Shown piece after piece: positions 1 to 7,700 of a stretch of 9,213 bases of DNA; position 1 is the first letter of the stretch; each line of letters opens with the position of its first letter. The notes under the pieces are model-generated. The model was not told the DNA's origin. It made no database searches and saw nothing but the letters and a program-made list of their open reading frames with translations. Source of the DNA: an uncultured Eubacteriales bacterium (lineage in GTDB: Bacteria > Bacillota > Clostridia > Oscillospirales > CAG-272). Location of the stretch: positions 59,213 to 68,425 of the forward strand of contig CAJUIQ010000006.1 of NCBI GenBank assembly GCA_910586545.1. The letters run 5' to 3'. The position numbers and the translations under genes were made by a program.

Positions 1-62
1 CTCCTATACTGCTCTTTTGCGAGATTTGCCATATTTTTAATAAATTGATTCCTTTCTTTCAT
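1..62 (-). CDS. Partial gene at left edge, N-terminus only, function unknown
   Basis: An open frame starts with ATG at 62-60 on the minus strand and runs to the window edge. It gives 20 residues beginning MKERNQFIKNM and ending LAKEQYR, a charged, amphipathic stretch that reads like a real soluble N-terminus. A purine-rich AAAGGA lies at 84-79, but it is about 16 bases from the ATG, farther than usual, so the start is uncertain; ATG at codon 11 is an alternative. A weak minus-strand promoter is possible (TTGCAA at 118-113, TATTAA at 94-89, 18-base gap). The gene points the same way as the RHH gene and away from the hairpin block at 148-250. I do not recognise the protein. With only 62 bases visible, a chance open frame cannot be excluded. 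Confidence 0.4.
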   Translation of the reverse strand, partial: MKERNQFIKNMANLAKEQYR

Positions 63-112
63 GATTTATTAAAATAATTCCTTTCAATTTAATAATTCCG
101 GCAAAAAAACGC

Positions 113-141
113 TTGCAAGAATTGTCAGCATATGGTAAAAT
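113..141 (+). promoter_or_regulatory. Putative sigma-A promoter upstream of the hairpin block
   Basis: TTGCAA (113-118) is followed by a 17-base spacer and TAAAAT (136-141), preceded by TGG, which makes an extended -10. The predicted transcription start is near 148, the first base of the first hairpin downstream. The -35 lies inside CTTGCAAG, a palindrome, so it could serve both strands. Seen directly: the hexamers and spacing. Inferred: that it is active. Confidence 0.5.
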
Positions 142-176
142 ATTTATGCAGCAAGGCTTACGGGCTTTGTTGCCGA

Positions 177-211
177 CGCAGCTTGGCTTTTTGCCAAGTG
201 CGGTTTTTCTT
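177..211 (+). terminator. Rho-independent terminator-like hairpin
   Basis: The stem is CGCA (177-180) plus CTTGGC (182-187) pairing with GCCAAG (193-198) plus TGCG (199-202), with G181 bulged and a TTTTT loop. GTTTTTCTTT follows. On the minus strand the flank is A-rich rather than T-rich, so it would act only on rightward transcripts. Confidence 0.5.
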
Positions 212-212
212 T

Positions 213-256
213 GGAAGATGGCGTGGCTTTTCATGCGGACGCCGTCTTCCTTTTTT
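213..256 (+). terminator. Rho-independent terminator, rightward
   Basis: GGAAGATGGCGT (213-224) pairs with ACGCCGTCTTCC (239-250) with one G-U pair, followed directly by TTTTTT (251-256). It ends 4 bases before the stop codon of the opposing RHH gene (260), so rightward transcripts would stop just short of that gene. No U-tract follows the hairpin on the minus strand, so it is not an obvious terminator for the RHH gene. Confidence 0.6.
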
Positions 257-259
257 ATT

Positions 260-433
260 TTAGAGATCTCCCCTTAGCCGTTTAACCCCCCGCCGTACGC
301 ACTCCCCTTTAGATACAGATTCCTTTGCGCAATATGCGTCAATTATGTCTTTCGATTCCTGATCCAATTTAATAGTCATCCTGTACGCTTTGGGATTATC
401 GGTTTTCGGACCTCTTTTCTTCCCTACTGCCAC
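260..433 (-). CDS. Ribbon-helix-helix (CopG/Arc-type) DNA-binding regulator, 57 aa
   Basis: A short protein with the layout of a single RHH domain: a basic arm with RGPKTDNPKAYR (residues 7-18), a beta strand (MTIKLD, 19-24), helix A (about 25-38), a turn at SVSKGE (39-44) and helix B (about 44-54, CVRRGVKRLRG). In this family two chains pair their strands into a sheet that enters the DNA major groove, usually to repress transcription. The start is placed at GTG 433 because a strong AAAGGAGG (448-441) ends 7 bases before it. The ATG at 451 lies upstream of that site and would place the site inside the coding sequence. The inverted repeat at 452-492 in its own promoter suggests autoregulation. 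No toxin partner is visible next to it. The family call is firm; what else it regulates is unknown. Confidence 0.82.
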   Translation of the reverse strand: MAVGKKRGPKTDNPKAYRMTIKLDQESKDIIDAYCAKESVSKGECVRRGVKRLRGDL

Positions 434-440
434 TTTGATG

Positions 441-448
441 CCTCCTTT
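441..448 (-). promoter_or_regulatory. Ribosome binding site of the RHH gene (decides the start)
   Basis: AAAGGAGG on the minus strand, 7 bases before GTG 433. It immediately follows the in-frame ATG at 451, which makes that ATG an unlikely start. Confidence 0.85.
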
Positions 449-451
449 CAT

Positions 452-492
452 AATAGGGATTACCTATTTATTATAAATAGGTAATCCCTATT
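452..492. repeat. Perfect 19-bp inverted repeat, probable RHH operator
   Basis: Bases 452-470 are the exact reverse complement of 474-492, separated by TTA. Each arm holds its own small dyad: ATAGG-N5-CCTAT at 454-468 (ATAGGGATTACCTAT) and at 476-490 (ATAGGTAATCCCTAT). This gives two 15-bp sites 22 bp apart centre to centre, about two helical turns, so two RHH dimers could sit on the same DNA face. One site fills the -35/-10 spacer and the other covers the start of transcription. RHH repressors commonly bind such repeats; binding here is inferred. Confidence 0.8.
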
Positions 493-498
493 TGTCAA
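470..498 (-). promoter_or_regulatory. Perfect-consensus sigma-A promoter of the RHH gene
   Basis: On the minus strand TTGACA (498-493), a 17-base spacer (492-476) and TATAAT (475-470) match the sigma-A/sigma-70 consensus exactly. The predicted start is near 463, giving a leader of about 30 bases to GTG 433. Runs of A on the minus strand upstream (508-502, 517-514, 527-523, 537-533) resemble an UP element. The inverted repeat overlaps the spacer, the -10 and the start site. Confidence 0.87.
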
Positions 499-708
499 CA
501 GTTTTTTTACAAATTTTGGAAATTTTTATATATTTTTGTCGAATTATATCGATTTTATTTTACACAAACAAACTTTAAAGTGTATTTTTATATCAAATTT
601 AAAATGTTTACATTTAATTTACATTTTAATTTTTTGTAACAATTTATTTGTAATATTTAAAACTTTGCGGTTTTTTTCGGCGTTTTTTGTAAAATATCCC
701 CCATTGTC
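499..708. other. AT-rich gene-free spacer between divergent promoters
   Basis: No gene is visible. The stretch is strongly AT-rich with many T runs. Those starting at 502, 514, 523 and 533 are spaced 9-12 bases apart, close to the helical repeat, which favours intrinsic bending upstream of the RHH promoter. T7 (671-677) and T6 (683-688) lie upstream of the rpoB promoter and may act as UP-like elements. AAATGT-TT-ACATTT (602-615) is a small dyad typical of such sequence and not strong evidence of a site. Confidence 0.5.
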
Positions 709-736
709 TTGACATTGCCAAAAATATCAATATAAT
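709..736 (+). promoter_or_regulatory. Sigma-A promoter of the rpoBC operon
   Basis: TTGACA (709-714), a 16-base spacer and TATAAT (731-736). The predicted start is near 743, giving a leader of about 110 bases before the rpoB ATG at 854. Both hexamers are perfect consensus. The -10 sits in a perfect 18-bp palindrome (728-745). Confidence 0.85.
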
Positions 737-780
737 ATTATATTGCCTTAATTTCGCTTTTGGAGCGCAAAATTTATCTT

Positions 781-829
781 ATGACGGTGTTATTTTCGCC
801 AAAAATGCCTGGTGGATGCCACACGTCAT
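781..829 (+). promoter_or_regulatory. Possible stem in the rpoB leader RNA
   Basis: ATGAC (781-785) plus GTGT (787-790) pair with ACAC (821-824) plus GTCAT (825-829), with G786 bulged, closing a 30-base interior. The stem ends 11 bases before the rpoB ribosome binding site. It may shape translation or elongation into rpoB, but nothing in the sequence proves a regulatory role, and I see no U-tract that would make it an attenuator. Confidence 0.33.
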
Positions 830-839
830 ATGCAAGAAT

Positions 840-843
840 GGAG
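840..843 (+). promoter_or_regulatory. Ribosome binding site of rpoB (decides the start)
   Basis: GGAG within TGGAGTGAT, 10 bases before ATG 854. The upstream in-frame GTG 812 and ATG 830 have no comparable site at usable spacing, so 854 is preferred. Confidence 0.7.
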
Positions 844-853
844 TGATAACTCA

Positions 854-3800
854 ATGGTCAAACCCCAAGCAGTGGGCAAAAACACGAGAATGAGCTTCTC
901 GAAGATCAACGAGGCTATCCAGCTACCGAATTTGATTGAAATTCAAAAGGATTCTTTCAAATGGTTTCTGGAAACAGGACTTATGGAGGTTCTGCAGGAC
1001 ATCTCCCCGATTACAGACTATACGGGGAATCTATTTATTGAATTTGTCGGATATTCCTTTGACGCAGAACCCAAATACCCCGTAGAGGAATGCAAAGAGC
1101 GGGATACGAACTATGCCGCCCCCCTGAAAGTAGCCGTCCGTCTGACCAATCGTCTGACCGGCGAGGTAAAACAGTCCGATATCTTCATGGGCGATTTCCC
1201 GCTGATGACCGATACTGGTACTTTTGTGATCAACGGCGCGGAACGTGTTATCGTTTCGCAGATCACTCGTTCTCCCGGGATTTACTATGATAGTTCTATC
1301 GATAAATCCGGAAAGAAGATGTTTTCCGCTACCGTTATTCCCTATCGCGGGGCTTGGCTGGAATATGAAACAGATGCAAATAATGTGTATTATGTCCGGA
1401 TTGATAAAAACCGCAAACTACCGCTTACTGTTTTAATTCGTGCTCTGGGCATCGAATCGCCCGAACAGATTAAAGAGTATTTTGGAGAGGACTGCGGGCT
1501 GGATGCTACATTGGAAAAAGACGACTGTGAACGTTTGGCTATTGAAAGTAACTCTTCTATTCGGGATGAAGCGCTGAAAGAAATTTATAAAAAGCTCCGG
1601 CCCGGTGAGCCTGCCATTGTGGAGAGTGCGGAAATCCTCCTCAACAACCTGCTGTTTGATCCCAAACGCTATGATTTGTATCCGGTTGGCCGCTATAAAT
1701 TTGATAAGAAACTAAGCCTTGGCAGAAGAATTTCAGGCGGCACGCTGAGTCGCCCTGCTGTAAATATGCTTACCGGAGAAATTCTCTTTGAGGAAGGAAC
1801 AATCCTTTCCAGAGAAAACGCCGAAGCAATTGAGCACGCGTGCATCGATACTGTATATTTACGCATGGAAAACGGCAGCGAATGTAAAATCTTTTCTAAT
1901 GGCGCTGTATATCCGAAAGATATAATCGGTATGGATCTGGAAGATATCGGCATTAGTGAAAAAGTTCGCATGGACGTGCTGCAGGAAATTGCAGAAGAAG
2001 CCGGCGGCGATATAGACGCAATAAAGGACATCGCGAAACGCCGAATCCATGACCTTTGTCCCACACATATCACCCAAGAGGATATCCTCGCCTCTATTAA
2101 TTATCTCCTTTGCCTGGCAAATGACGTAGGAGAAACAGACGATATAGACCATCTGGGCAACCGGCGTCTGCGCTGTGTAGGAGAACTGCTACAGAACCAG
2201 CTGCGTATCGGGCTTTCCAGAATGGATAAAATCGTTAAAGAGCGTATGAATATTCAGGATAATGAAAATCTTACGCCACAGAATTTGATCAATATTCGTC
2301 CTGTAGTAACCGCAATCCGCGAATTTTTCGGTTCTTCCCCGCTGTCTCAGTTTATGGATCAGGCGAATCCTCTGGCGGAACTTACACATAAACGTCGTAT
2401 TTCAGCGCTGGGACCGGGCGGTTTGTCCCGTGACAGAGCATCCTTTGAGGTCCGTGACGTACACTATACCCATTACGGACGTATGTGTCCTATCGAGACC
2501 CCAGAAGGTCCTAATATCGGATTGATTTCTTATCTGTCCACATATGCGCGTATCAGCAAATATGGCTTTATTGAAGCTCCCTATCTGCGGGTAGACAAAG
2601 AGACCGGCAGGGTTACCGAGGAAGTAGTCTATATGACCGCAGATGTGGAAGACGGTTATATCGTAGCGCAGGCAAATGAACCCCTAGACGAAGAAAGACA
2701 CTTTGTTAACCGGAAGGTTGCTGCCCGTGATCGGACGGAAATCATTGAAGTAGATGCGTCCTCTGTAGACTTTATGGACGTGTCTCCTAAAATGGTGGTA
2801 TCTGTTGCAACCGCGATGATCCCCTTCCTAGAAAACGACGACAACTCGCGTGCGCTTATGGGATCTAACATGCAGAAGCAGGCAGTTCCGCTGATGGTTA
2901 CTGACTCTCCTATTGTTGGAACCGGTATGGAATACAAAGCCGCCGTTGACTCCGGCGTATGTACCGTGTCTGATGTGGACGGCATCATCGAAAGCGTGGA
3001 TGCAAATCATATCACTGTGCGCGCCGATGGCGGCGAAAAGAAAGTTTATCATTTAATTAAGTTTAAAAGAAGTAACCAAAGCACCTGCGTGAACCAGATT
3101 CCCATTGTACAGGCAGGCGATATCGTAAAGAAGGGCGACGTCCTTGCAGACGGTCCCGCTACCTCTGATGGCGAAGTGGCTCTGGGTAAAAACGCACTTA
3201 TTGGATTTATGACCTGGGAAGGTTATAACTACGAGGACGCGGTTCTGCTGAACGAACGTCTGGTGCGGGACGACGTTTATACGTCCATCCATATTGAAGA
3301 GTATTCCCACGAAGCAAGAGATACGAAACTTGGACCGGAAGAGATCACCAGAGAAATCCCCAATGTGGGTGAAGATGCGCTAAAAGATTTGGACGCAGAA
3401 GGTATTATCAAAGTAGGTACTGAAGTGCGTGCCGGCGACATTCTGGTAGGTAAGGTAACACCGAAAGGAGAAACCGAGCTTACAGCAGAAGAACGTCTGC
3501 TCCGTGCAATTTTCGGAGAAAAAAGCCGCGAAGTGCGTGATACCTCCATGCGTGTTCCTCATGGGGAAAGCGGCATTATTATTGACGTAAAAGTATTCTC
3601 CAGAGACAACGGCGACGAGCTTGCGCCCGGCGTTAACAAAGTCATTCGCGTTTATATTGCCCAGAAGAGAAAAATCTCTGTGGGAGACAAAATGGCGGGC
3701 CGCCATGGTAACAAAGGTGTTGTATCCAGAATCCTTCCTCCGGAGGACATGCCGTTCCTAGCTGACGGTACTCCTCTGGATATCGTACTCAATCCGCTGG

Positions 3801-4732
3801 GCGTTCCTTCCCGTATGAATATCGGGCAGGTGCTGGAAGTGCATTTGGGACTTGCGGCGAAACGTCTCGGATGGAAAATTATGACGCCCGTATTTGACGG
3901 CGCAAAAGAACAGGATATTACCGAATGTATGCGCATGGCAAATATGCAGAGAAAAGTCATGCCCGGCGAAAACGTAGACGGAAAATATCTGTTAGAAGAG
4001 GTAGTTGCCGCAGACGGCGCAAAGACCTACGAAAAAATCCCGGAAGATCACAAAAATCGACAGGCGTATATCGACACTCTGCGCGCCGAAGATCGCCTGT
4101 ATGTTGTAGATGGTAAAACCGTTCTGTACGATGGCCGTACCGGCGAAGCATTTGATAACCCGGTAACTGTCGGTATTATGTACTATCTGAAGCTGCATCA
4201 CCTGGTAGACGATAAGATTCACGCCCGTTCCACAGGCCCCTACTCTCTAATTACTCAGCAACCTCTGGGCGGTAAAGCGCAGTTTGGCGGACAACGTTTC
4301 GGTGAAATGGAAGTTTGGGCGCTGGAGGCATACGGCGCAGCCTACACGCTGCAGGAAATTCTGACCGTGAAGAGCGACGACGTGGTAGGACGTGTAAAAA
4401 CCTACGAAGCGATTGTCAAAGGTCAAAATATTCCGACTCCAGGCGTTCCCGAATCCTTCAAGGTTCTGGTAAAAGAACTCCAGGCCCTTGCGCTGGATGT
4501 TCGTGTTCTGGATGAAAGCGGCGAGGAAATTGAACTTTCGAAACTTGGCGAGGAAGAACCGGAAGTTCAGAATCGTCCCTACCGTGACAGAGTGACGGCA
4601 GAAGATGTGGGCGAAACCGTGGCACCGGAAAACGTATATGATACCTTTTCCAGTGAAGACTTTGGCGGTCAGGCGGACGCGGAAGGTATTTTCTACGCAG
4701 AAAGCGCCGGCGACAGCGAGGATGAATTTTAA
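854..4732 (+). CDS. rpoB: DNA-directed RNA polymerase subunit beta
   Basis: The beta subunit of the core enzyme, 1292 residues from ATG 854. It shares the active-centre cleft with beta' and contributes nucleotide-binding lysines and the rifampicin pocket. The start is set by the ribosome binding site at 840 and by the family-like N-terminus MVKPQAVGKNTRMSFSKI. Visible motifs: the rifampicin region at 493-519 (GSSPLSQFMDQ onwards), RRISALGPGG, CPIETPEGPN, GSNMQKQAVPL (from 670), VGDKMAGRHGNKG (943-955, with K946 and K954 matching E. coli K1065 and K1073) and GGKAQFGGQRFGEMEVWALEAYGA (from about 1139). The length is somewhat above B. subtilis RpoB (about 1193), partly from a C-terminal tail rich in Asp/Glu (about 1233-1292). 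Oddity: P496 where E. coli has Q510; the main resistance positions (L511, Q513, D516, H526, S531 in E. coli numbering) are wild-type. It is followed by rpoC after 48 bases. Confidence 0.99.
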   Translation: MVKPQAVGKNTRMSFSKINEAIQLPNLIEIQKDSFKWFLETGLMEVLQDISPITDYTGNLFIEFVGYSFDAEPKYPVEECKERDTNYAAPLKVAVRLTNRLTGEVKQSDIFMGDFPLMTDTGTFVINGAERVIVSQITRSPGIYYDSSIDKSGKKMFSATVIPYRGAWLEYETDANNVYYVRIDKNRKLPLTVLIRALGIESPEQIKEYFGEDCGLDATLEKDDCERLAIESNSSIRDEALKEIYKKLRPGEPAIVESAEILLNNLLFDPKRYDLYPVGRYKFDKKLSLGRRISGGTLSRPAVNMLTGEILFEEGTILSRENAEAIEHACIDTVYLRMENGSECKIFSNGAVYPKDIIGMDLEDIGISEKVRMDVLQEIAEEAGGDIDAIKDIAKRRIHDLCPTHITQEDILASINYLLCLANDVGETDDIDHLGNRRLRCVGELLQNQLRIGLSRMDKIVKERMNIQDNENLTPQNLINIRPVVTAIREFFGSSPLSQFMDQANPLAELTHKRRISALGPGGLSRDRASFEVRDVHYTHYGRMCPIETPEGPNIGLISYLSTYARISKYGFIEAPYLRVDKETGRVTEEVVYMTADVEDGYIVAQANEPLDEERHFVNRKVAARDRTEIIEVDASSVDFMDVSPKMVVSVATAMIPFLENDDNSRALMGSNMQKQAVPLMVTDSPIVGTGMEYKAAVDSGVCTVSDVDGIIESVDANHITVRADGGEKKVYHLIKFKRSNQSTCVNQIPIVQAGDIVKKGDVLADGPATSDGEVALGKNALIGFMTWEGYNYEDAVLLNERLVRDDVYTSIHIEEYSHEARDTKLGPEEITREIPNVGEDALKDLDAEGIIKVGTEVRAGDILVGKVTPKGETELTAEERLLRAIFGEKSREVRDTSMRVPHGESGIIIDVKVFSRDNGDELAPGVNKVIRVYIAQKRKISVGDKMAGRHGNKGVVSRILPPEDMPFLADGTPLDIVLNPLGVPSRMNIGQVLEVHLGLAAKRLGWKIMTPVFDGAKEQDITECMRMANMQRKVMPGENVDGKYLLEEVVAADGAKTYEKIPEDHKNRQAYIDTLRAEDRLYVVDGKTVLYDGRTGEAFDNPVTVGIMYYLKLHHLVDDKIHARSTGPYSLITQQPLGGKAQFGGQRFGEMEVWALEAYGAAYTLQEILTVKSDDVVGRVKTYEAIVKGQNIPTPGVPESFKVLVKELQALALDVRVLDESGEEIELSKLGEEEPEVQNRPYRDRVTAEDVGETVAPENVYDTFSSEDFGGQADAEGIFYAESAGDSEDEF

Positions 4733-4763
4733 TGCGCAGCAGACAAACGAATGAATTTGAATA

Positions 4764-4770
4764 AAGAAGG
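4764..4770 (+). promoter_or_regulatory. Ribosome binding site of rpoC (decides the start)
   Basis: AAGAAGG lies 10 bases before ATG 4781. The in-frame ATG 4751 has no such site, and its ten extra residues (MNLNKEGILP) precede the usual family N-terminus. Confidence 0.75.
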
Positions 4771-4780
4771 TATTTTGCCG

Positions 4781-7700
4781 ATGGAACACAATACATTTGA
4801 TTCTATAAAAATCGGACTGGCCTCTCCTGAAATGATACGTTCCTGGTCTTACGGAGAAGTAAAAAAGCCGGAGACTATTAACTATCGTACTCTCAAGGCG
4901 GAGCGCGACGGTTTGTTCTGCGAACGCATTTTCGGCCCCACAAAGGACTGGGAGTGTCTTTGCGGTAAATATAAACGGATTCGTCATAAAAATAAAGTTT
5001 GCGAAAAGTGCGGCGTGGAAGTCACCCAGAAAAAGGTGCGCCGGGAGCGTATGGGGCATATCGAACTTGCCGCTCCCGTATCCCATATCTGGTACTTCCG
5101 TGCCATCCCCTCCCGTATGGGACTGCTTTTGGACATTTCTCCCCGGCATCTGGAAAAGGTTTTATATTTTGCTTCCTATATTGTAATTGATCCTGGTACA
5201 ACTCCTCTTGCACAAAATCAGCTGCTGAGCGAAAAGGAATACCGGGAATACTACACCGCCTATGAAAACGATTTTACCGTAGGCATGGGCGCTGAGGCCG
5301 TTCGGGAACTGCTTCGCCGTATTGATATCGAAAAGCTGTCCGAAAGCCTCAAAGAAGACCTTGCAAAATCCAGCGGGCAAAAGAAAGTACGTATTATCAA
5401 ACGGCTGGAAGTTGTGGAAGCATTCCGCAAATCGGGCAATAAGCCGGAGTGGATGATCCTGGATGTGGTTCCTGTTATCCCCCCGGAAATTCGTCCAATG
5501 GTACAGCTGGACGGCGGACGCTTTGCATCCTCCGACCTGAACGATTTGTACCGCCGTGTTATCAACCGGAACAACCGTCTCAAACGGTTGATGGATTATC
5601 GCGCGCCGGATATCATCGTTCGCAATGAAAAACGTATGCTTCAGGAAGCGGTAGACGCCCTGATTGACAACGGACGCAGAGGAAAACCTGTAACCGGCCC
5701 CAACAACCGTCCGCTGAAGTCTCTATCTGAAATGCTTCGCGGTAAGCAGGGTCGTTTCCGTCAGAACCTCCTTGGAAAGCGTGTTGACTATTCCGGCCGT
5801 TCTGTTATCGTTGTCGGCCCTTCCCTGAAAATCTATCAGTGCGGACTGCCTAAGGAAATGGCTTTGGAACTGTTCAAGCCCTTTGTAATGAAGCGTCTAC
5901 ACGAAACCCAAAAGGCTGCAAATATTAAGGACGCAAAAAAGAAAGTGGAAAAAGCCAGCCCAGAAGTCTGGGATGCGCTGGAAAACGTAATCAAAGACCA
6001 TCCGGTACTTCTCAACCGTGCGCCTACCCTGCACCGTCTGTCCATTCAGGCATTTGAACCGGTGCTGGTAGAGGGTCGCGCTATTAAACTCCACCCGCTG
6101 GTATGTAAAGCCTTTAACGCAGACTTTGACGGAGACCAGATGCCGATTCACGTACCTTTGTCTGCGGAAGCGCAAGCGGAAGCCCGTTTCCTTATGCTTT
6201 CAGCCAACAACCTGCTGAAGCCTGTGGATGGCCGCGCAATCGCAGTTCCCTCACAGGATATGGTGCTGGGTTCCTTCTACCTGACCATTGACCGGGCAGG
6301 CGAACCGGGCGAAGGAAAAGTATTCCGTGATTTCAACGAAGCTATGATGGCTTATGAAAACGGCGAGATTGGCCTGCACGCGCCTATTAAGGTACGGGTA
6401 ACCAAAGAAAAAGACGGCCAGATGCTCACCAAAGTCATTGACGCCACATTGGGACTTCTTATCTTTAACAAACCTATTCCGCAGGATTTGGGATATGTAG
6501 ACAGAAGCGATCCGGACAAATACTTTGACTTGGAAATTACCTTTGTCTGCGGATCGAAACAGCTTGGCCAGATCATTGACCGCTGTATCAAATATCACGG
6601 ATTTCAAACCACCGCTAAAATGCTGGATGAAATCAAGGATATGGGCTATAAGTATTCTACCAAAGCAGCAATCTCCATTTCCGTTGCGGACATGGCGATT
6701 CCGCCGGAGAAATATGCCCTGGTTGCCGAAGCGGAAAAGAAGGTAGATCAAATCCACAAGGAGTTTATGCGCGGTAAGCTGTCTGAAACAGAACGTTACC
6801 AAAGCGTGGTAGCAACCTGGACGCAAACAACAGACGATGTTGTTGCCGCTCTCCAAAGCAACTTTGACCGATATAACCCCATCAAAATGATGAGCGATTC
6901 CGGCGCCCGTGGTAACATCACCCAGATGCGTCAGCTGGCAGGTATGCGCGGACTGATGTTTGCAACCTCCGGTAAAACCATGGAATTGCCGATTAAATCC
7001 AACTTCCGTGAAGGTCTGAATATTCTGGAGTACTTCGTAGCAGCCCGCGGCGCGCGTAAGTCTCTGTCCGATACGGCGTTGAAAACAGCCGACTCCGGTT
7101 ACCTGACACGCCGTCTCGTAGACGTATCCCAGGACGTCATCATTCGGGAAGAAGACTGCGGCGCACGCCACGGCATTGTCGTATCCGATATTAAAGACGG
7201 CAATGAAACCATTGAAAAACTCAGCGACCGTATTTTTGGCCGGTATGTTATCGGCGATATCGTTCATCCTGAAACCGGCGAAGTAATCGTGGAAGATAAT
7301 ACCATGGTAACGGAAGCGCAGGCGAAAGCCGTGGAAGAAGCTGGTATCAAGAGCGTGGAAATCCGCACCGTACTGCAATGCGGCGCGCGCCACGGTGTTT
7401 GTTCCAACTGCTACGGCGCAGACTTGGCAAGCTCAACTCCCGTCAATATCGGCGAGGCGGTCGGTATCATCGCAGCACAGTCCATCGGTGAACCCGGTAC
7501 ACAGCTTACCATGCGTACCTTCCATACCGGAGGCGTTGCGGGAAGCGATATTACACAGGGTCTGCCCCGCGTGGAAGAGCTGTTTGAAGCCAGAAAGCCC
7601 AAGAAAACTTCTATCGTGGCCGATTTTGCCGGCACGGTTTCCATCCGTGATGTGAAGAAAACCCACAATGTTATTATTCACAATCCGGAAACCGGCGAGG

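Larger units (their letters stand above)
148..256 (+). ncRNA. Candidate small structured RNA (three hairpins)
   Basis: From the predicted start at about 148 the transcript would fold into three consecutive hairpins. The first is 148-157 paired with 164-173 (10 bp including two G-U pairs, 6-base loop). The second is 177-187 paired with 193-202 (one bulged G, 5-U loop), followed by GTTTTTCTTT. The third is 213-224 paired with 239-250 (12 bp, one G-U, 14-base loop), followed by six T. An RNA ending at the second hairpin would be about 60 nt, and at the third about 109 nt. No convincing protein reads through it: short plus-strand frames at 132-263 and 146-277 lack ribosome binding sites. It matches no RNA family I can name. 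The alternative is two stacked terminators isolating the RHH gene from rightward transcription. Confidence 0.33.

Noticed and set aside
37..234. 65-codon minus-strand frame
   Set aside because: It runs across all three hairpins of the 148-250 block, has no good ribosome binding site and has a composition unlike a protein. All frames are open here.
132..277. Two short plus-strand frames (132-263 and 146-277), one hydrophobic, possible small toxin
   Set aside because: No ribosome binding site, starts inside or next to the -10, and the frames run through terminator U-tracts. Structure explains the region better.
148..433. Toxin-antitoxin module (RNA antitoxin with RHH gene, or RHH antitoxin with toxin)
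   Set aside because: The hairpin RNA and the RHH gene are convergent rather than in one transcript, the RNA lacks the tandem repeats of type III antitoxins, and no toxin gene follows the RHH gene within the window.
499..708. Replication origin or mobile element end in the AT-rich spacer
   Set aside because: No DnaA-box cluster, terminal inverted repeats, target duplication or transposase is visible; AT richness alone is normal for strong promoters.
812..853. Longer rpoB start at GTG 812 or ATG 830
   Set aside because: These lack a ribosome binding site at proper spacing, and the added residues are not part of the usual beta N-terminus.
4751..4780. Longer rpoC start at ATG 4751
   Set aside because: No ribosome binding site precedes it. 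AAGAAGG at 4764-4770 points to ATG 4781, which also gives the usual N-terminus.
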